NCBI RefSeq assembly: GCF_900021165.1
Contig: NZ_FCOQ01000018.1
Span: 176,783-240,782, forward strand
Source: Paenibacillus phocaeensis
Lineage (GTDB): Bacteria; Bacillota; Bacilli; Paenibacillales; Paenibacillaceae
Reading direction: 5' to 3'
Length of the DNA: 64,000 nucleotides
Shown: in pieces, positions 53,929-63,655 of the stretch
Numbering within the stretch: the stretch's first letter is position 1
How the letters are laid out: each line of letters starts with the position of its first letter
Program-made: the position numbers and the translations under genes
Notes under the pieces: generated by a model
Database searches by the model: none
What the model saw: the letters and a program-made list of their open reading frames with translations, nothing else
Told to the model about the DNA's origin: nothing

Positions 53929-55434
53929 ATGACTCTTCAGCAAGGTAGCCGGGAGCGGCACGCGTTGGCCTTGGCCAAAGCCGAAGCGGCGATCGCCGCG
54001 ATCCGGGAGGAAGCGGCGCGGGAACCTTCGCGGCACAAATATCATTTTATGGCGCCCGCTCGCTGGGTGAACGATCCGAACGGTCTGATCCAGTTTAAAG
54101 GGGAGTATCATCTGTTTTACCAATATTACCCTTACGGAGATCGCTGGGGCGCGATGCACTGGGGGCATGCCCAATCGAAGGACCTGGTGCATTGGGAGCA
54201 TCTGCCGATCGCGCTGGCGCCAAGCGAACCTTACGATCTGGATGAGAGAGGCGGTTGCTTCTCCGGGTCGGCCGTGGACGATAACGGAGTGCTGTCGCTG
54301 TTATACACCGGTACGGTCATCCGGGATGGACAAGCGATCCAAACCCAGTGTCTGGCCACCAGTTCGGACGGCATTCATTTCGAGAAATACGAGGGTAATC
54401 CCGTGATTGCCCTCCCTCCCGAGGAGGGTTCGGCCGACTTCCGCGATCCGAAAGTGTGGAAGCACGACGACACTTGGTATATGGTCGTTGGCACGGGCAA
54501 GGACGGGCGGGGCAAGGCGCTGTTGTATCGTTCGCCCGATCTGCGGAAGTGGGATTACGTCGGCGTCCTGGCCGAAAGCGACGGCAGCCTCGGCACCATG
54601 TGGGAATGCCCGGACTTCTTTCCGCTTGGCGATAAGCATGTGCTGCTATTTTCGCCGATGGGCATGGGGAATACGAAAACCGTCTATCTGGTCGGGGATA
54701 TGGATTACGAACGCGGTATCTTCACCTGGGACGTGCAGGGCGAGGTTGATTTCGGCTTCGACTATTACGCGCCGCAATCATTGCTGGACGATCAGGGCAG
54801 AAGGATCATCATCGCCTGGCTCAACTCCTGGGACTGGATGCCCTGGTTCAAGGATTTTGCGCCGCCTTCGCAACAGAAATGGTGCGGGTCCATGTCGATT
54901 CCGCGCACGGTGGAGTTGGACGCAGACGGGAAGCTGAAATTCCTGCCGGTGGCCGAGCTTGCATCGCTGCGGGAAGAAGGCCAGGTCAGCGGCGAACAGC
55001 GGATCGCGGCGGACACGGAGAAGGTCTTGGCCAGACCGGAGGGCAACGCCTGGGAGATGATTGCCGAATTTGATCTGGCGAGCTGCGAGGCTGAGGAGTT
55101 CGGGCTCAAACTGCGGGTATCCGCGGACGGGACGAAGGAAACGGTGCTCTCCTACACGCCGGCGACGGGAATGCTGCGGTTCGATCGCAGCCGCTCCGAC
55201 GGCTGGAGCGAAGGCAGTTGCGAATGCCAACTGGAGGCGTTCGGCCAAACCACGCTGAAGCTGCGAATTCTGATGGATACCAGCGTAGTGGAAATTTTCG
55301 CCGATAACGGCCGGACGGTCATGACCTACAACCTGTTTCCGCATGCGGACAGCGTTGGTACGCGGTTGTTCAGTCGAGGCGGGTCGGTAAACTTGGTCTC
55401 GCTTCAATGCTGGACACTCCGCCCCGTATGGTGA
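53929..55434 (+). CDS. GH32 beta-fructofuranosidase (sucrose/sucrose-6-phosphate hydrolase type)
   Basis: A 501-residue cytoplasmic GH32 enzyme with canonical motifs: ARWVNDPNGL with nucleophile Asp49, FRDPKVW with Asp173 and WECPDFF with acid/base Glu226. A beta-sandwich domain follows from about 345 (VEIFADNGRTVMTYNLFPH near the end). A 35-residue charged helix precedes the propeller. It begins 3 bases after the GH172 stop and leads to the PfkB kinase, so the three make a compact set: split a fructofuranoside, release fructose, phosphorylate it. Substrate may be sucrose, inulobiose or another short fructoside. Confidence 0.94.
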   Translation: MTLQQGSRERHALALAKAEAAIAAIREEAAREPSRHKYHFMAPARWVNDPNGLIQFKGEYHLFYQYYPYGDRWGAMHWGHAQSKDLVHWEHLPIALAPSEPYDLDERGGCFSGSAVDDNGVLSLLYTGTVIRDGQAIQTQCLATSSDGIHFEKYEGNPVIALPPEEGSADFRDPKVWKHDDTWYMVVGTGKDGRGKALLYRSPDLRKWDYVGVLAESDGSLGTMWECPDFFPLGDKHVLLFSPMGMGNTKTVYLVGDMDYERGIFTWDVQGEVDFGFDYYAPQSLLDDQGRRIIIAWLNSWDWMPWFKDFAPPSQQKWCGSMSIPRTVELDADGKLKFLPVAELASLREEGQVSGEQRIAADTEKVLARPEGNAWEMIAEFDLASCEAEEFGLKLRVSADGTKETVLSYTPATGMLRFDRSRSDGWSEGSCECQLEAFGQTTLKLRILMDTSVVEIFADNGRTVMTYNLFPHADSVGTRLFSRGGSVNLVSLQCWTLRPVW

Positions 55435-55456
55435 AGAGAGAGGGAGGCGCAAGCGG

Positions 55457-56419
55457 ATGTTTGACGCGGTGACGATGGGCGAGCTGCTCATCGATTTTAC
55501 GCCGGCCGGGAGCTCCGAGCAGGGGCAGGCGTTGTTCGAATGCAATCCCGGCGGGGCGCCGGCCAATGTGGCCGTCCTGCTGGCGAAGCTCGGCATGAAG
55601 ACGGCGTTCCTCGGCAAAGTGGGAACGGACCGCTTCGGCGAATTGCTGCGGGATACGCTGCAGCACTATGGCGTGGATACGGCGGGACTCCGGTTCTCCA
55701 AGGAAATTCATACGACCCTGGCGTTTGTCCACCTGGCCGAGAACGGGGAACGTTCCTTCAGCTTTTGTCGCAATCCGGGGGCGGACCTGACCTTGGGCGA
55801 GGATGAAGTCCATTACGGCCTCATCGAGCAGTCCCGGGTGTTTCATTTCGGTTCGCTGTCCATGACGGCCGAGCCGGCGAGAACCGCCACCCGCAAAGCT
55901 CTGAAGCACGCCAAGAGCAATGGGCTGCTGATCACGTTCGATCCCAACCTTCGCGAATCGCTGTGGACTTCCTTGGCCGCCGCCAAGGAGGCGATCGAAG
56001 AAGGGCTGGCCTATACGGATATTCTGAAGGTTTCCCAGGAGGAGTTGACTTTTCTTACGGGACAAGAGGATCCCACCGAAGGCACTCTGCAATTGATGCG
56101 GGCGTACAACATCCCCCTGATCTTCGTAACGCGAGGCGAATACGGGTGCTTCTACCGCTATTTGCATGCGGTGGGCACCGCGCCGGCCTACCCTGTAAAC
56201 ATGGTGGATTCGACAGGGGCGGGGGATGCTTTTTTCGGGGCGGCCATCGGCAAAATCCTCGAGATCCCCGGCGGGTTTTACCGGATGACCGTCGATGACG
56301 TGGCTGAATGCGCCCGGTTCGCCAACGCGGCGGGAGCCTTGACTACAACGAAAAAAGGCGGGATTCCGGCGCTGCCGGATAAAACGGCGATCGATCGCTT
56401 TTTCCGGGAATTAAAATAA
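55457..56419 (+). CDS. PfkB-family fructokinase
   Basis: A 320-residue ribokinase-like kinase. The N-terminal MFDAVTMGELLIDFTP, PGGAPANVAVLLAKLG and GKVGTDRFG match bacterial fructokinases. The catalytic block DSTGAGDAFFGA carries the base Asp of the GAGD motif. It starts at ATG 55457 after GGAGG and 22 bases after the GH32 gene. It gives the locus a second fructokinase, unrelated to the ROK enzyme at 35480. Confidence 0.93.
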   Translation: MFDAVTMGELLIDFTPAGSSEQGQALFECNPGGAPANVAVLLAKLGMKTAFLGKVGTDRFGELLRDTLQHYGVDTAGLRFSKEIHTTLAFVHLAENGERSFSFCRNPGADLTLGEDEVHYGLIEQSRVFHFGSLSMTAEPARTATRKALKHAKSNGLLITFDPNLRESLWTSLAAAKEAIEEGLAYTDILKVSQEELTFLTGQEDPTEGTLQLMRAYNIPLIFVTRGEYGCFYRYLHAVGTAPAYPVNMVDSTGAGDAFFGAAIGKILEIPGGFYRMTVDDVAECARFANAAGALTTTKKGGIPALPDKTAIDRFFRELK

Positions 56420-56463
56420 CTTCCGATGAGGACAATGCAATAAACCTGTCGAGTTTGGCGCTT

Positions 56464-56790
56464 GACCGGTAGAATCCGCAGCAAAGTGGGGATGAGCGCT
56501 TATCCCGGAAGAGCAACGGGAACGTTTCATCCTCTAACGCTGGCCACAGAGCTTATATTAGCCAAAATCATCGTTTTTCGATTTTAACGCTTGCCACAGA
56601 GCTTATTTCTATTTTTTTGCTACCAAACCATGGTTTTTTGCTGCAATAGAGTGTCTCAGCGTCGTTAGAATTTCGATAACGTCAAATTTGCCATCATAGC
56701 GTTTCTCATCAGCGTTAGAGGTCATTCCCGTATCGACGGCAAGAAAAGAGGCCGGAGCGTCATATGCTCCGGCCTTGTTGTTGGAATTTA
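56464..56790. repeat. 327-bp modular F-F-R-R element, left copy of a direct repeat
   Basis: Forward modules at about 56532-56560 and 56581-56608 (CTAACGCTGGCCACAGAGC and TAACGCTTGCCACAGAGC) are followed by reversed modules at 56643-56671 and 56696-56722 (ending CGTTAGAA and GCGTTAGAG). The right end holds a terminator for the minus-strand gene. A near-identical copy lies 2871 bases away with no length change over 327 bases. It fills most of the gap between the fructokinase and monooxygenase genes. Confidence 0.9.
56741..56774 (-). terminator. Terminator of the monooxygenase gene, within the repeat
   Basis: GGCCGGAGC (56750-56758) pairs with GCTCCGGCC (56766-56774). Read on the minus strand it is followed by a T-rich CTCTTTTCTT tract. 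Confidence 0.8.
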
Positions 56791-56818
56791 CGGCACGACG
56801 TTCCTATTCGGTTAAGGG

Positions 56819-57877
56819 TTAGGATTTCGCCGTATATTTTCGGATCGCCGGCAAAATTTCCGTGCCGATCAGTTCGATATTCCGCTGCAGCCGGTCAAAC
56901 GGCATGCCGCCGAAATCGATTTGGGCGATATATCGCTGATGCCGGAACATTTCATGCTGGTATAAAATCTTTTCGATAATTTGCTGCGGGCTGCCGACAT
57001 TTATGATATGGTGCGGATCTCCGCCCTGCATAAAAAGCGGCTTGTAAAAACCTTGACCGTTTGTTTTTTTCATGCCCTCGTTAATGTAAGGATACAGTTC
57101 CTCCAGCGCTTGCTGCGAGGTTTCGGCAGCATTGAAAAAACCAGCGGTCGCGATAGGCAGCTCGGCCGGATTATGGCCCGCCTCGCTTGCGGCCTGCCGA
57201 TAGGCGTCAACCGTCGGTTTGAAGGCCGAGGCCGGACCGCCTAAATGCGCCATGAACATGGGAACGCCGGCGGATCCGGCTTTGATCGCGCTGGCCGGCC
57301 CTCCGCCGACCGCCCGCCAAATCGGCATGGAGCCGGTTTGCGGCCGGGGAAGGACCTTGGCATGATGCAGCGGGGCGCGGTATTCGCCTTCCCAGTTGAC
57401 GACTTCCTGCCTGTTGATTTGCTGCAAAAGCTCAAATTTCTCTTCGAATAACTCCTCGTAATCGCGAACATCGTAACCGAGCAAACGGAACAGACCGACC
57501 CGGGAGGCGCGGCCCGCCACGATTTCCGCCCGGCCGTTCGAAATCAAATCGATCGTCGCAAAATCCTCGTACACGCGCACCGGGTCCGATGTACTGATAA
57601 TCGTCGAGGAGCTGCCCAGCTTGATGTTGCTCGTGGCTTGGGCGATCGCAGCCAGCACCACGGTATGCGCTTGCGTTGCAAAATAGTCCTGATGGCTTTC
57701 CCCGACACTAAAAAAATCAAGGCCCGCCTGTTCGGCGAGCTTGGCGTATTCGATGATTTGCCGGACCCGCTCCTGCGCCGAAATCTGCTGCCCCGTATGG
57801 GGATCGGGCAAATGGTCGCCCAACGTGTATATCCCAAACTCCAATCCTTTGCCAGGATCGATGCGGTATTTTTCCAT
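56819..57877 (-). CDS. LLM-class flavin-dependent monooxygenase
   Basis: A 352-residue TIM-barrel protein of the bacterial luciferase-like family, which uses reduced flavin and oxygen on an unknown substrate. Motifs are EYAKLAEQAGLDFFSVGESHQDYFA, LAAIAQATSNIKLGSSSTIISTSDPVRVYEDFATIDLISNGRAEIVAGRAS and MPIWRAVGGG. ATG 57877 is chosen because the in-frame GTG at 57889 lies inside the ribosome site. It has a good minus-strand promoter overlapped by a palindrome, so it is probably repressor-controlled, and it lies in a segment flanked by 327-bp direct repeats. Confidence 0.92.
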   Translation of the reverse strand: MEKYRIDPGKGLEFGIYTLGDHLPDPHTGQQISAQERVRQIIEYAKLAEQAGLDFFSVGESHQDYFATQAHTVVLAAIAQATSNIKLGSSSTIISTSDPVRVYEDFATIDLISNGRAEIVAGRASRVGLFRLLGYDVRDYEELFEEKFELLQQINRQEVVNWEGEYRAPLHHAKVLPRPQTGSMPIWRAVGGGPASAIKAGSAGVPMFMAHLGGPASAFKPTVDAYRQAASEAGHNPAELPIATAGFFNAAETSQQALEELYPYINEGMKKTNGQGFYKPLFMQGGDPHHIINVGSPQQIIEKILYQHEMFRHQRYIAQIDFGGMPFDRLQRNIELIGTEILPAIRKYTAKS

Positions 57878-57925
57878 AGGTTCCTTCACCTCTGTTGTTT
57901 GATGGTGATTCGTATTCTCGTCTTT

Positions 57926-57959
57926 ATTATATTACAGTTACACACTTTTAGTAAGTGTG
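57926..57959 (-). promoter_or_regulatory. Promoter and operator of the monooxygenase gene
   Basis: On the minus strand TTACTA (57949-57954) and TATAAT (57926-57931) are 17 bases apart. CACACTT (57941-57947) and AAGTGTG (57953-57959) form an exact 7-bp inverted repeat with a 5-base spacer that covers the -35 region. HxlR- or MarR-type repressors use such sites, but no such regulator is encoded here. Confidence 0.6.
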
Positions 57960-57966
57960 ATTCCTT

Positions 57967-58128
57967 ATGAGAGGTGATGCCAATGCTGTCAAGCGGGTTA
58001 CCCGGATTTCTTTACGTGCCTCCGATGAGAATGAAAAGCACGTGCTGACTTGCGATATCCATTCCTTGACTTTTACGACGGATCATCCCGATCTGCATCT
58101 GTGTATTTACACCCCGGTGCCGGAATAA
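57967..58128 (+). pseudogene. Remnant of an XRE/MmyB-type regulator C-terminus (53 codons)
   Basis: An open frame begins at ATG 57967 with no ribosome site and ends at TAA 58126-58128. Its end, SLTFTTDHPDLHLCIYTPVPE, resembles the ligand-binding tail of MmyB-type helix-turn-helix regulators, which close with a DLxxxIYTPxP motif. The DNA-binding part is missing. It is probably the stump of a regulator that once stood here, between the monooxygenase and the reductase. The remaining bases to 58318 show only a small CTAGGG/CCCTAG hairpin at 58148-58166. Confidence 0.45.
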
Positions 58129-58318
58129 CGACATACGGGGAGGGCCTCTAGGGTGTGCTGCCCTAGCTCAGCCCTGAGCGTTAGTTCGCCCCGAGCCTGT
58201 TAATGCCGTTACTAGCATAAGCGTACTGTGGCTGCTCCCGGAGCCGTGTTTTAGAATAAGATTGTACTTAAGCGATGAAGCGATCCATATTCAAATCTGT
58301 GGAAAAGAGGGGACGATC

Positions 58319-59296
<978 letters not shown>

Positions 59297-59334
59297 CGCC
59301 GCCGGGATTTGCGATGAACTGAACCCGGAAGGAC

Positions 59335-59661
59335 GACCGGTAGGATCCACAGCAAAGTGGGGATGGGTGCTTATCCCGGAAGAGCAACGGGAACGTTTCA
59401 TCCTCTAACGCTGGCCACAGAGCTTATATTAGCCGAAATCATCGTTTTTCGATTTTAACGCTTGCCACAGAGCTTATTTCTACTTTTTTGCTACCAAACC
59501 ACGGTTTTTTGCTGCAATAGAGTGTCTCAGCGTCGTTAGAATTTCGATAACGTCAAATTCGCCATCATAGCGTTTCTCATCAGCGTTAGAGGTCATTCTC
59601 GTATCAACGGCAAGAAAAGAGGCCGGAGCGTCATATGCTCCGGCCTTGTCGTTGGAATTTA
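59335..59661. repeat. 327-bp modular F-F-R-R element, right copy of the direct repeat
   Basis: It matches the left copy at a constant offset of 2871 bases with roughly a dozen substitutions and no gaps. It occupies nearly the whole gap between the reductase and alpha-galactosidase genes and runs up to the stop codon of the latter. Confidence 0.9.
59612..59645 (-). terminator. Terminator of the alpha-galactosidase gene, within the repeat
   Basis: Identical in form to the hairpin at 56741-56774: GGCCGGAGC (59621-59629) with GCTCCGGCC (59637-59645), then a T-rich tract on the minus strand. Confidence 0.8.
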
Positions 59662-60942
59662 TGCTAACCGATAAAGGCGAACTCCGTGCGGCGGTACGGT
59701 GGAACGAAGCCCGCCTTCCGTGGTAAGTTCGGCGGGGGTTCCGCTCCATAACTCGGTGCCTTCGGACACGCCCGGAAGTCCGAGTTGCTCCAGGCAGAGA
59801 TCCAGGGGCAGGGGGTGCTCGCCGAGGTTGAATAGTGCAGCATAACGTGAACCTTCCGGATGTTCGGCCGTCCACACGATGAGATCCCCTTGCCGAATAA
59901 CTTCCCTCGCTCCGCAGCTCTCCCTGTGCATGCGCAGCACCTCCTGGTTGGTCAGCAGCGAGAGGGTCCATTCGTCGCAATCCCGCAGTTCCCCGCCAAA
60001 GATAAGCGGGGAGCGGAAGATGCTCCAGAGCGACATCATCGTCAATTGTTCCTCTCGCGTGAACCGGGTCCAGCGATCCGCCCCGCCGCCATCCACTGAG
60101 CGTATCCCAATGTGACCCAGCGGCAGCATGTCGCAGTCCGGCCACGAACCGGCTTGCGGTATGCCCTGCCAGGTGCGGCAGCGATCGAACATGTCCCGCA
60201 GAAGCGGCCACTGGTCCCAGAAATCGTCCGTCATCCGCCACATGTTGGCATGCTCGGCGAAGAAAGCCGAGGATTCCACTGGAGCGGGTCCGGGAGATAA
60301 GCTTAGGACCATAGGCCGCCCGCAGCGTTGAATGGCAGTGGAGATCATCGCGATTTCCGGGTGGTGGGTGCCGTATAGCTTGGAAGCCGCGATATCGTCC
60401 ACTTTTACCAGGTCAACCCCCCACGAGGCATACAAGGCAAAGAGCGAATCATAATAGGCTTGCGCCCCCTCTTTTGAAGCATCCACGCCGTACATATCTG
60501 TATTCCAGGGGCAAATCGAGTTCGTATGCGCAATGTCACGCGCTGTCGCGGTTGTGCCCTTAATCGGCGTTGCGGCATGAACGGCCTGCCGCGGGATTCC
60601 GCGCATGATATGAATGCCAAATTGCAAGCCGAGGCGATGTACATCGTCCGCCAAGGGCTTGAATCCTTGCCCGCCAGCCGCGGAGGGGAAGCGATTCACC
60701 GCCGGCATAAGCCGGGAGTAGCCGTCCATCTCGAGCGGAACAAACGGCCGATATTGCGAGGAATGGGCCCCCGGTTCATACCATTGAATATCGACGGTGA
60801 TATAACTCCAGCCAAAAGCTTTGAGATGCTTCGCCATGTACTCTGCGTTGCCCCGAACCTCTTCTTCCGTGACGGCGGCACCGTAGCAGTCCCAGCTGTT
60901 CCAGCCCAGCGGCGGAGTAGGTGCAACAAGCTGATGGTTCAT
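59659..60942 (-). CDS. GH27 alpha-galactosidase
   Basis: A 427-residue cytoplasmic GH27 enzyme, with a TIM barrel (about 1-335) and a C-terminal beta domain. The N-terminal signature PPLGWNSWDCYG is diagnostic. Nucleophile Asp182 is in DLVKVDD and acid/base Asp239/240 in WRMTDDFWDQW. It also has WPDCDMLPLGHIG and MSLWSIFRSPLIFGG. GH27 includes alpha-galactosidases, N-acetylgalactosaminidases and isomalto-dextranases. The sequence favours an alpha-galactosidase, but the absence of a signal peptide shows that it handles imported oligosaccharides. A GH43 gene is upstream on the same strand but separated by a strong terminator. Confidence 0.88.
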   Translation of the reverse strand: MNHQLVAPTPPLGWNSWDCYGAAVTEEEVRGNAEYMAKHLKAFGWSYITVDIQWYEPGAHSSQYRPFVPLEMDGYSRLMPAVNRFPSAAGGQGFKPLADDVHRLGLQFGIHIMRGIPRQAVHAATPIKGTTATARDIAHTNSICPWNTDMYGVDASKEGAQAYYDSLFALYASWGVDLVKVDDIAASKLYGTHHPEIAMISTAIQRCGRPMVLSLSPGPAPVESSAFFAEHANMWRMTDDFWDQWPLLRDMFDRCRTWQGIPQAGSWPDCDMLPLGHIGIRSVDGGGADRWTRFTREEQLTMMSLWSIFRSPLIFGGELRDCDEWTLSLLTNQEVLRMHRESCGAREVIRQGDLIVWTAEHPEGSRYAALFNLGEHPLPLDLCLEQLGLPGVSEGTELWSGTPAELTTEGGLRSTVPPHGVRLYRLA

Positions 60943-61165
60943 GTCATTAGCTCCTTTACGAATGATTAATATAACGGTTCATGTTCATCATAATGATAAG
61001 GCCCGGCTATTTCCAGTGAAATTGGACCCGATCGTCGGAATCATCATTGGCATCATTTGTGAGTTGTAAAAAGACACCGAATCGATCTTTTTGCAATGAA
61101 ACAGGTTCGACGATGTCACATGGGCATTCAGCTGAATCTGTTCAAGTCCTCCCAATGCGTGTGTG

Positions 61166-61208
61166 AAAAAAAAGAGCGCCAACCGACTTCAACAACCGGT
61201 TGGCGCTC
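61166..61208 (-). terminator. Terminator of the GH43 gene
   Basis: GAGCGCCAACCG (61174-61185) and CGGTTGGCGCTC (61197-61208) form a 12-bp perfect stem. Read on the minus strand it is followed by eight T (61166-61173). Confidence 0.93.
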
Positions 61209-61219
61209 TCTTGTTGCTA

Positions 61220-62200
61220 CTATTTGTACGGATCTATCGTCTGGATCGTGCCGTCCGGGTTGTAATGCAGCTCGGTGTATTTCACGCTGCGCTTGTGGTT
61301 TACGCCTCCGGATAACGAGCTGTCATGATAGAACAGGTACCATTTGTCCTGGAATTGCACGATGGAATGGTGCGTGGTCCAGCCGATGACCGGCGTCAGG
61401 ATCTTCCCTTTAAAGACATAAGGACCTTGCGGATTCTTACTGATTGCATAAACAAGCGTATGGGTGGTTCCCGTTGAGTAGGACAGGTAGTAATAACCCT
61501 TGTATTTATGCACCCAAGGTCCCTCGAAATACCGGCGGTCCTCGTCCCCGGCCAACAATGGATTTCCGTCTTCATCCACGATGGAGATCTCCTGCGGTGC
61601 CGATTTGAAGCTGAGCATGTCGTCGCTCAATTCGGCAAACTGCGGCCCAAGCGCCGGCGCATCCGGTGCCGGTCCTTCGGCATCGGGCTTAAAGGTACCG
61701 GTTTGCCATTTCTCCAACTGACCGCCCCAAAGTCCGCCGAAATACATATAAGCGCGGTTATCGTCATCGACGAGGACGGCCGGATCGATGCTGAAGCTGC
61801 CGGGAATGTAGCTTTCTTGCGGCGTGAACGGACCCGCAGGCGAAGAGCTGGTAGCTACGCCGATGCGGAAGATGCCCTCTTTGTCCCGTGCAGGGAAATA
61901 GAGGTAATACGTATTGTTCTTATATGCCGCGTCCGGGGCCCACAGCTGCTGGCTGGCCCACGGAATATCCCGCAAATGCAGAACTTCGCCATGGTCGACG
62001 CATGGGGAGTTGAAATCGTCCAGCGAGAGAACGTGGTAATCTTCCATCGCGTATTGGTCTCCGTTATCGTTATCGGGACCGTTGTGATCGAGGTCATGGG
62101 AAGGATAAATATAGATCTTGCCGTCGTACACATGAGCGGATGGGTCTGCCGTAAAAATATGCGTAACCAGCGGTTCATTCGGACGTACAGGTTTTTCCAC
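61220..62200 (-). CDS. GH43 beta-xylosidase / alpha-L-arabinofuranosidase
   Basis: A 326-residue cytoplasmic five-bladed propeller enzyme. The three catalytic acids are in place: base Asp19 in FTADPSAHV, pKa modulator Asp139 in SIDPAVLVD and acid Glu226 in YFEGPWVHKY. The length shows a single catalytic domain without the extra beta-sandwich of larger GH43 beta-xylosidases. A XylR-type operator overlaps its start of transcription, which supports a role in xylan or arabinoxylan oligosaccharide use. Substrate preference between xylosides and arabinosides cannot be read from sequence. Confidence 0.9.
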   Translation of the reverse strand: MEKPVRPNEPLVTHIFTADPSAHVYDGKIYIYPSHDLDHNGPDNDNGDQYAMEDYHVLSLDDFNSPCVDHGEVLHLRDIPWASQQLWAPDAAYKNNTYYLYFPARDKEGIFRIGVATSSSPAGPFTPQESYIPGSFSIDPAVLVDDDNRAYMYFGGLWGGQLEKWQTGTFKPDAEGPAPDAPALGPQFAELSDDMLSFKSAPQEISIVDEDGNPLLAGDEDRRYFEGPWVHKYKGYYYLSYSTGTTHTLVYAISKNPQGPYVFKGKILTPVIGWTTHHSIVQFQDKWYLFYHDSSLSGGVNHKRSVKYTELHYNPDGTIQTIDPYK

Positions 62201-62220
62201 AAGGATTCCCCTTTACCTAG

Positions 62221-62278
62221 TTAGTTTGTTTACTGAACTTACTAACTTTAATTATACAGAAGCTTAGGCAACTATCAA
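62221..62278 (-). promoter_or_regulatory. Promoter and XylR-like operator of the GH43 gene
   Basis: On the minus strand TTGATA (62273-62278) and TATAAT (62251-62256) are 16 bases apart. Right after the -10 lies TTAGTTTGTTT (62221-62231), 4 bases, AACTTACTAA (62236-62245). The left half is identical to the Bacillus XylR operator as I recall it, the spacing is the same and the right half differs by two bases. Confidence 0.7.
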
Positions 62279-62434
62279 GCACTTCCCTCTATTTTCTTCG
62301 AAATCGTTGGATTTTATGGGAAAACGGACGGGTTTGCCGGAACATATTTCGGCTGTTTGAGGAATAGGATCACTGTATCATTATAATATGGAAAAAATTA
62401 ACATAAGCATGTCCAGAAGGAGGAGTGATTGTTA

Positions 62435-63655
62435 ATGACGGATCATTTGGATCCATCCGCTTCCAGACAACCGGAAAATCAAGCCGCCGGGGCGTTAACC
62501 GTGCCGGAACCGATTCGCGACGACGGCAGCGGGGCAACCGATACGGGGCCAAGAGACGTAATGCGGGATCGCGAGAATCCCGATATGCTGGTTCCCCCGG
62601 TCACCGATAACGGGTTGATTCCGAATCTGAAGTTTTCTTTTTCGGATACGCATATGCAGTTGAATCACGGAGGATGGTCGCGGGAAGTTACGATTCGGGA
62701 GCTGCCGATCGCGACAACGCTGGCGGGAGTGAACATGCGTTTGACACCGGGGGGAGTGCGGGAGCTGCATTGGCATCAGCAGGCGGAGTGGTCGTTCATG
62801 ATCTCGGGCAAAGCCCGGATCACCGCGGTGGATCAGGACGGACGTAATTTTATCGCCGATGTGGGCGTGGGGGATTTGTGGTACTTTCCGCCGGGGATCC
62901 CTCATTCGATTCAAGGGCTGGAAGAAGGTTGTGAATTTCTGCTTGTGTTCGATGACGGACATTTCTCCGACCTGAACACTTTGTCGATTTCAGACTGGTT
63001 CGCCCATACGCCCAAAGAGGTGTTGTCGGCGAATTTTGGCGTACCGCGCAAAGCGTTTGACCATATTCCCGGGAAACAGGTGTACATCTACCAGGATCGC
63101 GTCCCGGGGCCCATCGCCAGCCAGAGGGTGACTTCGCCGTACGGAGAAATTCCCCTCAGCTTCAAGCATAGCCTGCTGGCCCAGAAGCCGATCAAAACGC
63201 CGGGCGGGACGGTGCGGATCGCCGACTCCACCAATTTCCCCATCGCCAAGACCATTGCGGCCGCCCTTGTGGAAATCAAGCCCGGCGCTATGCGGGAATT
63301 GCATTGGCACCCGAACAACGATGAATGGCAATATTACTTGTCAGGGAAAGGGCGCATGACGGTGTTCGCCGGAGGCGGCGTCGCCCGCACCTTTAACGTC
63401 AGGGCAGGGGATGTAGGTTATGTCCCGTTTGCTTACGGCCACTATATTCAGAATACCGGCAACCGCAGCATCTGGTTCCTGGAAATGTTCCGCAGCGACC
63501 GGTTCGCGGATGTGTCGCTGAATCAGTGGATGGCGCTGACGCCGCGCGAGCTGGTGCAGGACAATCTGCATGTCGGCCCCCTGTTAATGGATGCGCTGCG
63601 GAAGCAGAAGTGGCCGGTGGTGGAATACGACCGCCCTCATCAACCACGCACCTAG
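62435..63655 (+). CDS. Oxalate decarboxylase (bicupin) with a changed active-site lid
   Basis: A 406-residue bicupin of the OxdC/OxdD type, which splits oxalate to formate and CO2 with manganese. The first cupin binds metal with His112, His114, Glu118 ([10 protein letters not shown]) and His157. The second uses His290, His292, Glu297 and His336. Arg109 and Glu350 correspond to Arg92 and Glu333 of OxdC. The lid, SENS in OxdC, reads Ser178-Asp-Leu-Asn181 here, so the catalytic lid Glu is Asp. Start: ATG 62435 is 11 bases from AGGAGG, and TTG 62429 is 5 bases away, so either may be used. No signal peptide. The first 50 residues are polar and probably disordered. Confidence 0.9.
   Translation: MTDHLDPSASRQPENQAAGALTVPEPIRDDGSGATDTGPRDVMRDRENPDMLVPPVTDNGLIPNLKFSFSDTHMQLNHGGWSREVTIRELPIATTLAGVNMRLTPGGVRELHWHQQAEWSFMISGKARITAVDQDGRNFIADVGVGDLWYFPPGIPHSIQGLEEGCEFLLVFDDGHFSDLNTLSISDWFAHTPKEVLSANFGVPRKAFDHIPGKQVYIYQDRVPGPIASQRVTSPYGEIPLSFKHSLLAQKPIKTPGGTVRIADSTNFPIAKTIAAALVEIKPGAMRELHWHPNNDEWQYYLSGKGRMTVFAGGGVARTFNVRAGDVGYVPFAYGHYIQNTGNRSIWFLEMFRSDRFADVSLNQWMALTPRELVQDNLHVGPLLMDALRKQKWPVVEYDRPHQPRT

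Noticed and set aside
56420..56463. Short remainder of the gap after the PfkB gene checked for a terminator
   Set aside because: No stem with a T-run on the plus strand was found; termination there may depend on the modular repeat or on Rho.
60988..61182. Small minus-strand frame between the alpha-galactosidase and GH43 genes
   Set aside because: Its apparent start lies inside the GH43 terminator stem and there is no ribosome site. It could be a decayed gene but nothing supports that beyond an open frame.
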